This document shows positions 44,881 to 52,546 of a stretch of DNA of 64,000 bases, in pieces. Location of the stretch: the NCBI RefSeq assembly GCF_000225525.1, contig NZ_AGBF01000013.1:19812-83811 (forward strand), written 5' to 3'. Both the position numbers and the translations under genes were made by a program. Below the pieces are notes generated by a model, which was not told the origin of the DNA, ran no database searches, and was given only the letters and a program-made list of their open reading frames with translations. Within the stretch, counting starts at the first letter, position 1. Each line of letters begins with the position of its first letter. Source of the DNA: Streptomyces zinciresistens K42. GTDB lineage: Bacteria > Actinomycetota > Actinomycetes > Streptomycetales > Streptomycetaceae.

Positions 44881-45596
44881 CGCCCGCCCTCCTTGACGCC
44901 GACGAACAGGCCGCGGCCGGTCGGATCGCCCGGCCGGTACTCGACGGAGCAGCCGGCGTCGCGGAAGGCCGACTCGTACTCCTCCCGCGTGAAGAGGGTC
45001 AGGACGTCGATCTCGGTGAAGGTACGGATCCCGCCGGGTTCGCCGACGAGGAACCGCACCTCCATCCTGGTCGCCCGTCCCCAGAGCGTGGAGTGGGAGA
45101 TCCGCGCCACGGTCCGGTTCCCCTCCCGGGCCAGGTCAGCTGCGACGAAGCCCTCCGAGAACTGCTCGGGAAACCACCAGGGTTCGACGACGAGCACGCC
45201 GCCCGGTTCGAGGTGGCGGCCCATCGACGCGATCGCCGCACGCATCTCCTCGACGGTGCCGAGATAGCCGATCGCGCAGAACATGCAGGTGACGACGGAG
45301 TACGTCCGTCCCAGGCGGAAGTCGCGCATGTCGCCCTCGTGGATGGTCAGTCCGGGTCTGCGGCGCAGTGCGAGCTCCCGCATCGGGGCGGCGATCTCCA
45401 GCCCCTCCGCGGTCGTGAAGAGCTTGCTGAAGGGGCCCAGGTGGGCGGCGGTGCCGCAGGCCACGTCGAGCAGCGAGTCGGCGTCCGGGGCGTGGCCGCG
45501 GGCCAGGTCCGCGACGGCCTCAGCCTCCGCTGCCCAGTCCTTGCCGCGGCTCCGGTACACCGCCTCGTACACCTCGGCGAGGTCCGTGCTGTACAT
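44877..45596 (-). CDS. amino-sugar N-methyltransferase, copy 2
   Basis: 239 aa SAM enzyme: [12 protein letters not shown] (about 41-52), [37 protein letters not shown]. Operonic with the 3-aminotransferase by ATGA overlap, so it is the natural candidate for making the dimethylamino group of rhodosamine (AknX2-like). It is roughly half identical by eye to copy 1 at 13889-14602, including the terminal GRGLFVGV motif. Confidence 0.9.
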   Translation of the reverse strand: MYSTDLAEVYEAVYRSRGKDWAAEAEAVADLARGHAPDADSLLDVACGTAAHLGPFSKLFTTAEGLEIAAPMRELALRRRPGLTIHEGDMRDFRLGRTYSVVTCMFCAIGYLGTVEEMRAAIASMGRHLEPGGVLVVEPWWFPEQFSEGFVAADLAREGNRTVARISHSTLWGRATRMEVRFLVGEPGGIRTFTEIDVLTLFTREEYESAFRDAGCSVEYRPGDPTGRGLFVGVKEGGR

Positions 45597-45671
45597 GCGA
45601 TTCTCCTCGGGTCGGCTGCGGCGCGGGCGCCGGTCGGCACGCCAGGGGGCGTGGGTGCGGAGGGTGCGGGA

Positions 45672-46457
45672 TCAGGGGGTGCCGTCGACCAGGGCGACGG
45701 CACGGGTCCAGCCCGCGCCCGCGCCGGCCACCTTCACCGGGAAACAGCTGATGTCGAAGCCGGTCGGGGCGGGCAGCCGGTCGAGCCCGGAGAGCCGCTC
45801 GACCTGGCAGTACTCCCGATGGCGGCCGGCGACGTGGGCGGGCCACAGCACGGCCTTGTCGCCGGTGCGCCGGTAGGTGTCGATGATGGTGCCGAACGGT
45901 GCGTCCAGGCTGAAGGCGTCGGTGCCGACCACCTTCACGCCCGCGTCGAGCAGGAAGCCGATCGCACCCGCGTCGAGGCCCACGAAGTCGGTGAAGTACC
46001 GCTGTGTCCCCGCCCAGGCGTCCGCACCGGTGTGCAGCAGCACGATGTCGCGCGGGGCGAGGACGTGCCCGATCCGGTCGAGTTCCTTGCGCAGGTCGGC
46101 CGTGTCGACGACGCCGGCCTCGCGGCCCCGCACGTCGAGGACGATCCCGGGGCCGAGGAACCAGTCCAGTGGCATCGCGTCGATGTGCCGGGGCACGCCG
46201 GTGCCGTACGTGGTCCGGGAGCCGTAGTGCGACGGCGCGTCGACGTGGGTGCCGGTGTGGGTGGTGAGACTGAGTCGGTCCAGCGAGAGGAACTCGCCGT
46301 CCGGCAGATCGTCCGGGTCGAACTCCACACCGAAGTGGGCCCGCATCTCGTCGCGCATGTGCAGCGCGCCCTCACGGGGGCTCATCACCTCGTGGACCAC
46401 GGGGTCCGGTTCGAACGAGCCGGCGTCCACCGGCGAGGACAGGTCGATGATGCGCAC
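45672..46457 (-). CDS. polyketide cyclase, DpsY/SnoaM-type (cyclase/formamidase fold)
   Basis: 261 aa from GTG 46457 with GAGGAGG just upstream. The metal-dependent cyclase family signature TTHTGTHVDAPSHYG is at about residues 55-69, and LLHTGADAW is near 128-136. DpsY, SnoaM and AknW belong to this family and are needed for correct second- and third-ring closure in anthracycline biosynthesis. Divergent from the NTF2-like gene at 46618 across a 160-base promoter region. Confidence 0.88.
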   Translation of the reverse strand: MRIIDLSSPVDAGSFEPDPVVHEVMSPREGALHMRDEMRAHFGVEFDPDDLPDGEFLSLDRLSLTTHTGTHVDAPSHYGSRTTYGTGVPRHIDAMPLDWFLGPGIVLDVRGREAGVVDTADLRKELDRIGHVLAPRDIVLLHTGADAWAGTQRYFTDFVGLDAGAIGFLLDAGVKVVGTDAFSLDAPFGTIIDTYRRTGDKAVLWPAHVAGRHREYCQVERLSGLDRLPAPTGFDISCFPVKVAGAGAGWTRAVALVDGTP

Positions 46458-46548
46458 GGTCACCTCCTCAGCGACGGCGCCCAGCCTCGCGGCCACCGCT
46501 CAAGAGGCATTGGAGGACCGCTCGACACGGCGGGCCGGGAGCCCGGAG

Positions 46549-46580
46549 TCGAGCCGGGCTCGACGACGGCCGCCCAGACT
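46549..46580 (+). promoter_or_regulatory. candidate SARP-dependent promoter
   Basis: TCGAGCC (46549-46555), 4-base gap, TCGACGA (46560-46566), then exactly 8 bases to CAGACT (46575-46580) as -10. This is the standard SARP layout. The first heptad is inside a perfect dyad GTCGAGCC-G-GGCTCGAC (46548-46564), so a box in the reverse direction could serve the cyclase gene too. Confidence 0.5.
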
Positions 46581-46617
46581 CTGCCTTCCGACGAGTACTT
46601 CTGTACCGGGAGGCGCC

Positions 46618-47070
46618 ATGACCATCACCCCCCGCACGCACGACGAGGGCACCGCCACGGCCGTCGACGCCGTCGCGGTGGAACGGTTCTACGCCCAGCA
46701 CATGCAACTGCTGGACGACGGAGACGCCGTGGCCTGGGCTCGCACCTTCACGGAGGACGCCTCCTTCACCACCCCGTCCATGACGGAACCGGTCCGCGGC
46801 CGGGACGACATCGAGTCCGGCGGCCGCGCGGCGGTGGCGGGCCGGGCGGAGGCCGGGGAGGTCCACCGGCACTGGGTGACGATGACGACGCTCCGGCCGG
46901 CCGCCGACGGGGCCGACGCGCTGTCGTACGTCGAGATCCTCGTGACCCCGCGCCGTGGAGTGCCGCGGATCGAGCCGTTCTGCGTGATGCGGGACCGGCT
47001 GGTGCGCCGGGGCGACGCGCTCCTCGTGGCGGAGCGCGTCATCACCCGCGACGACCGGCCACACGGCTGA
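46618..47070 (+). CDS. NTF2/SnoaL-type protein, paralogue of the aromatase C-terminal domain
   Basis: 150 aa from ATG 46618 (GGGAGG upstream). The pattern VERFYAQHMQLLDDGDAVAWARTFTEDASF, PVRGRDDI, VEILVTPRRGVPRIEPFCVMRDRL matches the last 130 residues of the aromatase/cyclase at 22091, so both come from one ancestor. The nearest family type I recognise is ActVI-A-like cyclase/dehydratase helpers. An auxiliary cyclisation or oxygenation role is plausible. It is 42 bases upstream of an SDR gene on the same strand. Confidence 0.75.
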   Translation: MTITPRTHDEGTATAVDAVAVERFYAQHMQLLDDGDAVAWARTFTEDASFTTPSMTEPVRGRDDIESGGRAAVAGRAEAGEVHRHWVTMTTLRPAADGADALSYVEILVTPRRGVPRIEPFCVMRDRLVRRGDALLVAERVITRDDRPHG

Positions 47071-47112
47071 GGATCGACCCCGTTGCGAGCGCGGGTCCGT
47101 AGCGTCGCCGCC

Positions 47113-47859
47113 ATGACGACACGGGCAGTGATCATCACGGGTGGCGGGACGGGGATCGGCCGCGCTACGGCCCTCGGGTTCGCGGAGCGGGGCGACCGGG
47201 TCCTCGTGGTGGGCCGTACGGCGGCCACGCTGGAGGAGAGCGTCGCCAGGCACGAGAACATCCGGTCGTTCGTGGCGGACGTGACCGCCCCCGGCGCCGG
47301 CGAGCGGCTGGTGGAGGCTGCACTCCGCACCTTCGGCCGGCTCGATGTCCTGGTCAACAACGCGGCGACCGGCTCCTTCGCACCGCTGGCGAAGCTCGAC
47401 CGGGCGGCCGTGGAGCGGCAGCTCGCCACGGACCTGGTGGCACCCGCTTTCGTCGCCCAGGCGGCGCTGGACGCGCTGGAGGAGACGGGCGGCACCATCG
47501 TCAACGTCAGCACGGCCGCCTCACTGACCACCCAGGGCTTCCGGGACAACGCGGTCTACATGGCGGCGAAGGCGGGCCTGAACCAGTTCACGCGCAGTTG
47601 GGCGGTCGAGCTGGCGCCGCGCGGTATCCGGGTGGTGTCGGTGGCGCCGGGCGTCACCGACACGGGTATCGGACAGCGCGTCGGCATGTCCGACGACCAG
47701 TATCAGGGCTTCCTGGAGCAGATCTCGCAGCGCATCCCGGTCGGGCGGGTGGCCACGCCGGAGGAGGTGGCGTGGTGGATCACGACGCTGGCCGAGCCGG
47801 GCGGTTCGTACATGACCGGGGCGATCGTCCCCGTCGACGGTGGTCTCACCCTCACCTGA
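47113..47859 (+). CDS. short-chain dehydrogenase, probable C7 ketoreductase (AknU/DnrE role)
   Basis: 248 aa SDR. VIITGGGTGIGRATALGFAERG (about 6-27), NNAATGSFAPL (about 79-89), catalytic Ser in VNVSTAASLTTQ and YMAAK (about 154-158), C-terminal VDGGLTLT. An aklavinone-type aglycone needs reduction of the C7 ketone of aklaviketone before C7 can be glycosylated, and the only other SDR is the C9 ketoreductase at 21295. The assignment is therefore by elimination. It is the last gene before the right border repeat. Confidence 0.75.
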   Translation: MTTRAVIITGGGTGIGRATALGFAERGDRVLVVGRTAATLEESVARHENIRSFVADVTAPGAGERLVEAALRTFGRLDVLVNNAATGSFAPLAKLDRAAVERQLATDLVAPAFVAQAALDALEETGGTIVNVSTAASLTTQGFRDNAVYMAAKAGLNQFTRSWAVELAPRGIRVVSVAPGVTDTGIGQRVGMSDDQYQGFLEQISQRIPVGRVATPEEVAWWITTLAEPGGSYMTGAIVPVDGGLTLT

Positions 47860-48143
47860 CGAAGCGGTGCCCGACTGTCCGGCCGGCACGGGACTCGACA
47901 CGGGGTGTGCGCACGGCGGAGGTGCCGCCCGCTCCCCGCCGCAGGACACCGGCCCCACGAGGCAGGGACGCTCCCGACCGCCCGCACCAGCGGGCCGCCG
48001 GGCCCTACGGCCAGGTGTCGTATCCGTGTGCTCCGGGCCGCGCCTCGTGTCCGTGTGCGGGCGAGCCTTCGGCACGGACGACAGCCGGGCCATGGTCCCG
48101 TCGACCGGGCGCACCATGCGTCCGGCACAGGGTCGCACGGGTG
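47860..48143 (+). other. noncoding stretch between last cluster gene and right border repeat
   Basis: About 284 bases after the SDR stop. GC-rich, with no ORF of credible codon use, no RNA gene and no insertion-sequence remnant that I can see. If the island has a lost recombinase gene, nothing of it is recognisable here. Confidence 0.5.
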
Positions 48144-48181
48144 GTTCGGGTTCGGCTTGAATGACTTGCGCCCCGGAGGCG
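48144..48181 (+). repeat. 38-bp border repeat, right copy
   Basis: Identical to 4200-4237. Here the sequence continues directly into TATACC, so this copy completes a promoter-like element in front of the next housekeeping gene. Confidence 0.75.
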
Positions 48182-48187
48182 TATACC
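48157..48187 (+). promoter_or_regulatory. candidate promoter of the small Cys-protein genes
   Basis: TTGAAT (48157-48162) and TATACC (48182-48187), 19-base spacer. The -35 and spacer are inside the border repeat, and the -10 is just outside it. A second weaker -10-like CAGAAT lies near 48295. Confidence 0.45.
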
Positions 48188-48342
48188 TCTTCATGAGGAG
48201 CTCGGGGACGCGTGGGCGGGTCCGGACGGCGCAGCGGACCGCCGAGTCCGGACTGGTACTCAGGCGTCGCTGACCGTATCGGTCCGGCCGTGGCAGAATC
48301 AAAAGGCCGGAAGGGGGCGCGGCCCGACGGGAGGGAGTGGCG

Positions 48343-48516
48343 ATGCCTGCGAGCATCCTCGAAGAGGTCGGTCACCTCTTCGAGGCAGTGTCGACACGGG
48401 ATACGATCACCCGCCTCAACTGCCCTTCCTGCGGTTCCGTCCATGTCGCCCAGCTGCTCGGCGACAACGGCGGGATCTCCTACGTGTGCACGGCCTGCGG
48501 CCACAGCTGGAGCTGA
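48343..48516 (+). CDS. small zinc-ribbon protein, 57 aa
   Basis: ATG 48343 preceded by GGGAGGGAG. N-terminal helix MPASILEEVGHLFEAVST, then two cysteine pairs, CPSC and CTAC, with CGHSWS at the end: a rubredoxin/zinc-ribbon type metal site. No function is known to me. Three bases before the next small Cys-rich gene; the two form a tiny operon between the border repeat and the second tRNA. Confidence 0.8.
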   Translation: MPASILEEVGHLFEAVSTRDTITRLNCPSCGSVHVAQLLGDNGGISYVCTACGHSWS

Positions 48517-48519
48517 TCG

Positions 48520-48753
48520 ATGGGTGCACACAGGCGGAAGTGCGACTGGTGCGGCAGCGGAACGCCGATCGTCCGCGACATGGAACCGGTGAACTCCGAG
48601 TACCAGTACTGGTGCGAGGAATGCGCGCGGGCGCTGATCATAAAAGGCGACCCGATCGAGACCTATCGGGAACTCGAGGGCGAACCGATCTACGGCCGTC
48701 TCCTCGAAGAACACTGCACTCTCAAGCGCTTCTATTCCTTCGTCACGGCGTGA
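48520..48753 (+). CDS. small Cys-rich protein, 77 aa
   Basis: Starts MGAHRRKCDWCGSGTPI. Two metal-type pairs, CDWC (about 8-11) and CEEC (about 32-35), suggest one zinc site. The rest is charged and soluble (YRELEGEPIYGRLLEEHC). It follows the zinc-ribbon gene after three bases. I do not recognise a family function; the pairing suggests they act together. Confidence 0.8.
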   Translation: MGAHRRKCDWCGSGTPIVRDMEPVNSEYQYWCEECARALIIKGDPIETYRELEGEPIYGRLLEEHCTLKRFYSFVTA

Positions 48754-48971
48754 CGGGCCCGACCCCGGGCTGCTGCCGGACACCTCCGACCGGGGGCCGT
48801 CCCGGTGCGGTCAGCCGGTCCGGTTCCACCTGTTGAATGCGGACATTGACCGACTTGTCGGGGCGTGCGGGAAACGATTTGGTGGTGCGCGCCATCGACC
48901 GGTAATGTTGGCGTCGCCGCCGGGGAGACCGGGCGACACGGTCGATATGCGGCTCAGCCGCGTGATCGCCA

Positions 48972-49044
48972 GGGGCTATAGCTCAGTTGGTAGAGCGCCT
49001 GCATGGCATGCAGGAGGTCAGGAGTTCAATTCTCCTTAGCTCCA
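48972..49044 (+). tRNA. tRNA-Ala(GGC), copy 2
   Basis: Identical over all 73 nt to copy 1, anticodon GGC in loop ATGGCAT. A TAATGT -10-like box lies about 60 bases upstream. The 218-base gap before it contains no gene. Confidence 0.97.
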
Positions 49045-49049
49045 CAGCG

Positions 49050-49089
49050 AGATCCCGCCGGACCGTATCGGTCCGGCGGGATCTTTTTC
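49050..49089 (+). terminator. terminator of tRNA-Ala 2
   Basis: A 16-bp perfect stem (49050-49065 with 49069-49084) followed by TTTT, a classical intrinsic terminator. It could also serve the oppositely oriented SLBB gene ending at 49109. Confidence 0.85.
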
Positions 49090-49108
49090 GCTTTCCGGCC
49101 CCCGCCGC

Positions 49109-50725
49109 TCAGCGGCCGAGGGCGCGTCTGCCGCGGCCCTCACGGCCCTGGGAGAGGACCGGCAGGTTGCGGGCGGGAGCCTGGGCGCGGGTGTCCTCCT
49201 CGATGCGCAGCGCGAGCGCCGGGCAACGGCGCACCGCGCGCAGGGCCTTGGCCTCCGCGTAGCGCGGCACCATCGCCTGGGCGACGGTCGGGAAGCCGTC
49301 GGCGCCCAGCTGGAAGACCTCCGGGAGGATGTCCGCGCACAGGCCGTGGCCCCGGCAGAGCGTCCAGTCGACGAAGATCTTCTGCCGACTGGGGCCGTTC
49401 TCCTCGGACTCGCCGCCGGGGAGGCCCGAGGGGCCCCTGCCGCCCTCGAAGAGCGGCAGTACGCCTTCCACGGGCCGTCCGCAGCCGGTGCCGAGGACAT
49501 GCGCCGCCAGGTCGTCGGTGAACGCCTTGATGGTCGACTCCAGGAACATCGCGGAGCCGTCCGGGTGCGAGCACGCGCCGCGCCGCTTCACGTTCTTCGC
49601 GACCTGCTTGAGGGCCTCCAGGGCGGCGGGGCCACCGCCGTTGAGGATGTCCTCCAGGCCCCGTGCCGCGGCCGGCAGACCGAGGTAGCAGGGGCCGCAC
49701 TGGCCCGCGCTCTCCTCGGCCAGCCACTGCGCCACCCGCAGCGACTCGCCCAGCGGGCAGGTCTCCTGACTGATCGGCAGGATCGCGCCCGCGCCCAGCG
49801 AACCGCCCACCGCGTCCAGGGAGTTGCGCGAGACGACCGCCTCGTTGACCGTCGCCGCGTCGATCCACTTGCCGTGGTAGCCGCCGGTCAGCACGCCCTG
49901 CGGCACCGGCGGGGCGCCGGCGAGCTGCAGCACGTAGCGCAGCGGTACGCCCGTGGGGACCTCGATGACCATCGGGCGGGCCACCGCACCGGAGACCGTG
50001 AGCATGACGGTGCCCGGCTCGTCGTACAGGCCGGTGTTGCCGTAGCGCTCCGGGCCGATGCGGGCGGCGATGGCGAGCTGGGCGAAGGTCTCGGCGTTCG
50101 ACAGCAGGGTGGGCGCGCCGCCCACGCCGTTCTGCGAGGCGCTGACCTTGCGTCCGGCCGGGATCGCGGGGCCGCCGTCGATGGAGCGGACCACGGAGGC
50201 GGCGGCGCCGGTGACCATGCGCACCGGGTTGCGCTGCACGAACGCGCGCAGCGCCGAGCGGCGGCTGTTGCTCAGCCCGCGCTCGGCGAGGGCGGCCTCC
50301 ATGGAGCGCTGGGTGGACTCCCTGGTGACCGCCACCACGAGCGTGCGGGCGCCCAGGGCCTCGGCGCACAGCAGCGCGCCGTCCAGGATGAGGTGCGGGG
50401 CACGGTTGATCATCACCGTGTCCTTGCGGCAGGCGGGCTCGTCCTCGCTGCCGTTGACCACGACGACCGGCCGGACGCCGCGTTTGATCGCCGACTCGGC
50501 GACCGAGCGCAGCTTCCTGTGGAAGGGGAAGCCCGCGCCGCCGCGGCCCCTGAGGTTGATGTTCTCGGCGAGTTTGGCGAGCTGTTCGCCGCCCATGGGT
50601 TCCAGTGGCCCGTGCACCTTGAGGTGCATGGGCAGATCCAGTCTTTCGACAAGGTCGAAGCCCGACGTGAGCTGGGGAAGGCCGACCACGCGGACTTCGG
50701 GTACGTCGGGCAGGGCCTCGTTCAC
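49109..50725 (-). CDS. NuoF/SLBB-type oxidoreductase with C-terminal ferredoxin domain
   Basis: 538 aa. NuoF-like FMN/NAD fold (INLRGRGGAGFPFHRKL at about 54-70; VNGSEDEPACRKD), an SLBB domain (VSGAVARPMVIEVPTGVPLRYVLQLAG, about 244-270), a 4Fe-4S ligand set beginning SAGQCGPCYLG (about 340), and a C-terminal monocluster ferredoxin (DWTLCRGHGLC, CPALALRIEE; about 455-515). It probably passes electrons from NADH to the membrane protein encoded upstream, whose stop overlaps its start by four bases. The electron acceptor is unknown. Confidence 0.87.
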   Translation of the reverse strand: MNEALPDVPEVRVVGLPQLTSGFDLVERLDLPMHLKVHGPLEPMGGEQLAKLAENINLRGRGGAGFPFHRKLRSVAESAIKRGVRPVVVVNGSEDEPACRKDTVMINRAPHLILDGALLCAEALGARTLVVAVTRESTQRSMEAALAERGLSNSRRSALRAFVQRNPVRMVTGAAASVVRSIDGGPAIPAGRKVSASQNGVGGAPTLLSNAETFAQLAIAARIGPERYGNTGLYDEPGTVMLTVSGAVARPMVIEVPTGVPLRYVLQLAGAPPVPQGVLTGGYHGKWIDAATVNEAVVSRNSLDAVGGSLGAGAILPISQETCPLGESLRVAQWLAEESAGQCGPCYLGLPAAARGLEDILNGGGPAALEALKQVAKNVKRRGACSHPDGSAMFLESTIKAFTDDLAAHVLGTGCGRPVEGVLPLFEGGRGPSGLPGGESEENGPSRQKIFVDWTLCRGHGLCADILPEVFQLGADGFPTVAQAMVPRYAEAKALRAVRRCPALALRIEEDTRAQAPARNLPVLSQGREGRGRRALGR

Positions 50726-52098
50726 TTAAAGCCTCCGGAAGGCGTGTTCCAAGGTTCGCCCGGACCCGGCGCGTCGAAGTCGTAGGACGGGCCGGGCGGT
50801 GTTTCAGAGGCGGGACCGCTGTTGTTGTACGTGTCGTTCTGGTTGTACGTGCCGAAGACGGCGTTCGTCTCGGACGTGTCGTACACCTCACTCGATCCGT
50901 AGCCCGACGCGTTCGCGCCGTAGCCCGCGGAGCCCGGGTTGTCGTACACGGGGATGTTGTAGCCGGTGTCGTTGAGCGGGTCGTAGGACGAGGGGGGCGC
51001 CTCGCCGACCGGGGGCGGGGAGGGGATCGGCCAGTTGCCGGTGCCGCTGCCGGGGCCGTCGATCCGCGGCATCGCCTCGGTGGGCTGGAGGTCGAAGGGC
51101 GTCTCGCGCCGGGCGCTCTGGTCCGCCCCGTAGGGCTGCCGTCCCCGGTGGGGCGAGACGGCGCGGTAGGCGGCGGCGAAGCCGCCCGTGGTCTCGGCGG
51201 CGGAGGGCGGCTGCGCGGGCATGCCGGGCAGCGGGCCCGGACGTCCCTCGCGCGCGGGGCGTTCGTCGCGGGAGCGTCCCCCGCGCGCGTTGCGGTCCCC
51301 GCGCGCGTTGCGGTCCCCGCGCGTGTTCTCGTACCCCGGCAGTGCGGAGCCCGCCCGCGCGCGGCTCTCCTCCAGGTCCTCGCGGGCGCCCGGCTCCCTG
51401 CCGATGACCTGGGCGATCCGGTCGGCGACCTTGCGCTTGACGGGGCGCGGGGCGGCGCGCAGGGCGAGGGCCGCGGCGACGGCGACGACGCAGAGCTCGT
51501 AGACGATCACGAAGAAGGGCTTCGCCGGGCGGCCGGTGAACAGGCCGTGGATCAGGGCGGCGCACCAGGCGGGGTAGGCGAGCATGTGCATCGCGCGCCA
51601 GCGGGCGGCGACCGGCGCGGGGGAGGCGAACTGGTTGCGCAGGGCGCCCGTGATGCCGACGAAGATCATGAGCAGCGCGGCCAGGGAGCCGAGGCCGATG
51701 AGGAAGGCGGTGCCCTGGATCTCGTTGCCCTCCGTGAACAGGAGGCTGAAGGGGATCAGCACGGAGATCGGGCTGGCGTGGTCCAGGGCGAGTTTGACGC
51801 CGATGTGCACCAGGAGGAACGCGATCGAGCCGACGGCGGTGACGCGGTGGACGGCCTGGGCGATGATCCGCTGGCGGGTGTTGAGGATCATCCGGTCCTG
51901 GGCGACCAGGCCCCAGATGACCGAGCAGGTGAGGCAGACGAGCGAGAGGACGCCGGCGCCGAAGTTGAGGAACTCCTGGAGCTGGCTGCCGCCGAGCAGC
52001 ACGACCAGGGGTATGAGCAGCAGCACAGCAGCGGTCGCCACCCCGTAGGCCGACCGGCCCGGCCGGGGGAGCGAACTGTTACTACGACGAGCATTCAT
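50722..52098 (-). CDS. haem-type membrane protein (cytochrome b/ferric-reductase-like)
   Basis: 458 aa from ATG 52098 (the frame is open to 52200). About five transmembrane segments in residues 15-225. Histidines sit in membrane helices in a haem-ligand pattern: AVHRVTAVGSIAFLLVHIG and MHMLAYPAWCAALIHGL. Residues 245-458 are a hydrophilic Arg-rich, then Tyr/Asn/Gly-rich, cytoplasmic tail of low complexity (repeated ARGDRN). Together with the overlapping SLBB/Fe-S gene it would form a transmembrane electron-transfer unit. Confidence 0.8.
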   Translation of the reverse strand: MNARRSNSSLPRPGRSAYGVATAAVLLLIPLVVLLGGSQLQEFLNFGAGVLSLVCLTCSVIWGLVAQDRMILNTRQRIIAQAVHRVTAVGSIAFLLVHIGVKLALDHASPISVLIPFSLLFTEGNEIQGTAFLIGLGSLAALLMIFVGITGALRNQFASPAPVAARWRAMHMLAYPAWCAALIHGLFTGRPAKPFFVIVYELCVVAVAAALALRAAPRPVKRKVADRIAQVIGREPGAREDLEESRARAGSALPGYENTRGDRNARGDRNARGGRSRDERPAREGRPGPLPGMPAQPPSAAETTGGFAAAYRAVSPHRGRQPYGADQSARRETPFDLQPTEAMPRIDGPGSGTGNWPIPSPPPVGEAPPSSYDPLNDTGYNIPVYDNPGSAGYGANASGYGSSEVYDTSETNAVFGTYNQNDTYNNSGPASETPPGPSYDFDAPGPGEPWNTPSGGFK

Positions 52099-52380
52099 TG
52101 GGGGCAACTCCGAGCGGTTCGGGAAGGCGGTCCCGGTGCCGCACTCTAAGTGGCTCCATACCGGGGGGTACGGCGTTTGCGTCATTGGGTTGTCGTGCAC
52201 GGGCCGAGAGGGACTTCCGCTGCCCCTTAGCGTCTGTTACGCCAGGTAACAATTGAACTTTGTTCAGCTTCTCCCGGCCTTCACAACTCACAGGTACGCA
52301 GCGGGGGGCCCCGATGTTCACGCCCGCGCCCGACCGGAAGCCCGTCGCGACCGGCTCCGGCGCTGCGGTACCCTGACGCC
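52099..52380. promoter_or_regulatory. divergent promoter region
   Basis: 282 bases between the minus-strand redox operon and the leuS leader. Notable are GTTAC-GCCAG-GTAAC (52236-52250) and GAACTTTGTTC near 52256. The stretch around 52240-52265 is AT-rich compared with the surroundings. No coding sequence. Confidence 0.5.
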
Positions 52381-52419
52381 ATGCGTGCCGTACGCCTCCT
52401 GCTTAGCGAGCCGCGCTGA
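52381..52419 (+). promoter_or_regulatory. leucine leader peptide of a leuS attenuator
   Basis: ATG-initiated 12-codon ORF ([12 protein letters not shown]) with three successive Leu codons CTC CTG CTT at codons 6-8, 128 bases before leuS. Ribosome stalling at these codons under leucyl-tRNA shortage would change pairing downstream and let transcription pass the hairpin at 52468. Leader-peptide attenuation of leuS in some Streptomyces has been predicted by comparative genomics, and this fits it. Confidence 0.7.
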
Positions 52420-52467
52420 CCACTCCCGGCCACCGGGCGAACCGGAAGGCCGGAATCGGCGCGGCGT

Positions 52468-52492
52468 CCCCTCCTGTGCGAGGGGATTTTTC
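52468..52492 (+). terminator. attenuator hairpin before leuS
   Basis: TCCCCTC (52468-52474) pairs with GAGGGGA (52481-52487) around CTGTGC and is followed at once by a T-run (52488-52492). This is an intrinsic terminator inside the leader, 54 bases before the leuS start. Confidence 0.75.
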
Positions 52493-52546
52493 ATTTCTTG
52501 GGAATCGCAGCCGCTGGCAGAGACGATCGATGGAGCTTTGAGGATC

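Noticed and set aside
52381..52546. T-box riboswitch before leuS
   Set aside because: No T-box consensus or specifier-loop architecture; the Leu-codon leader ORF with a terminator explains the region.
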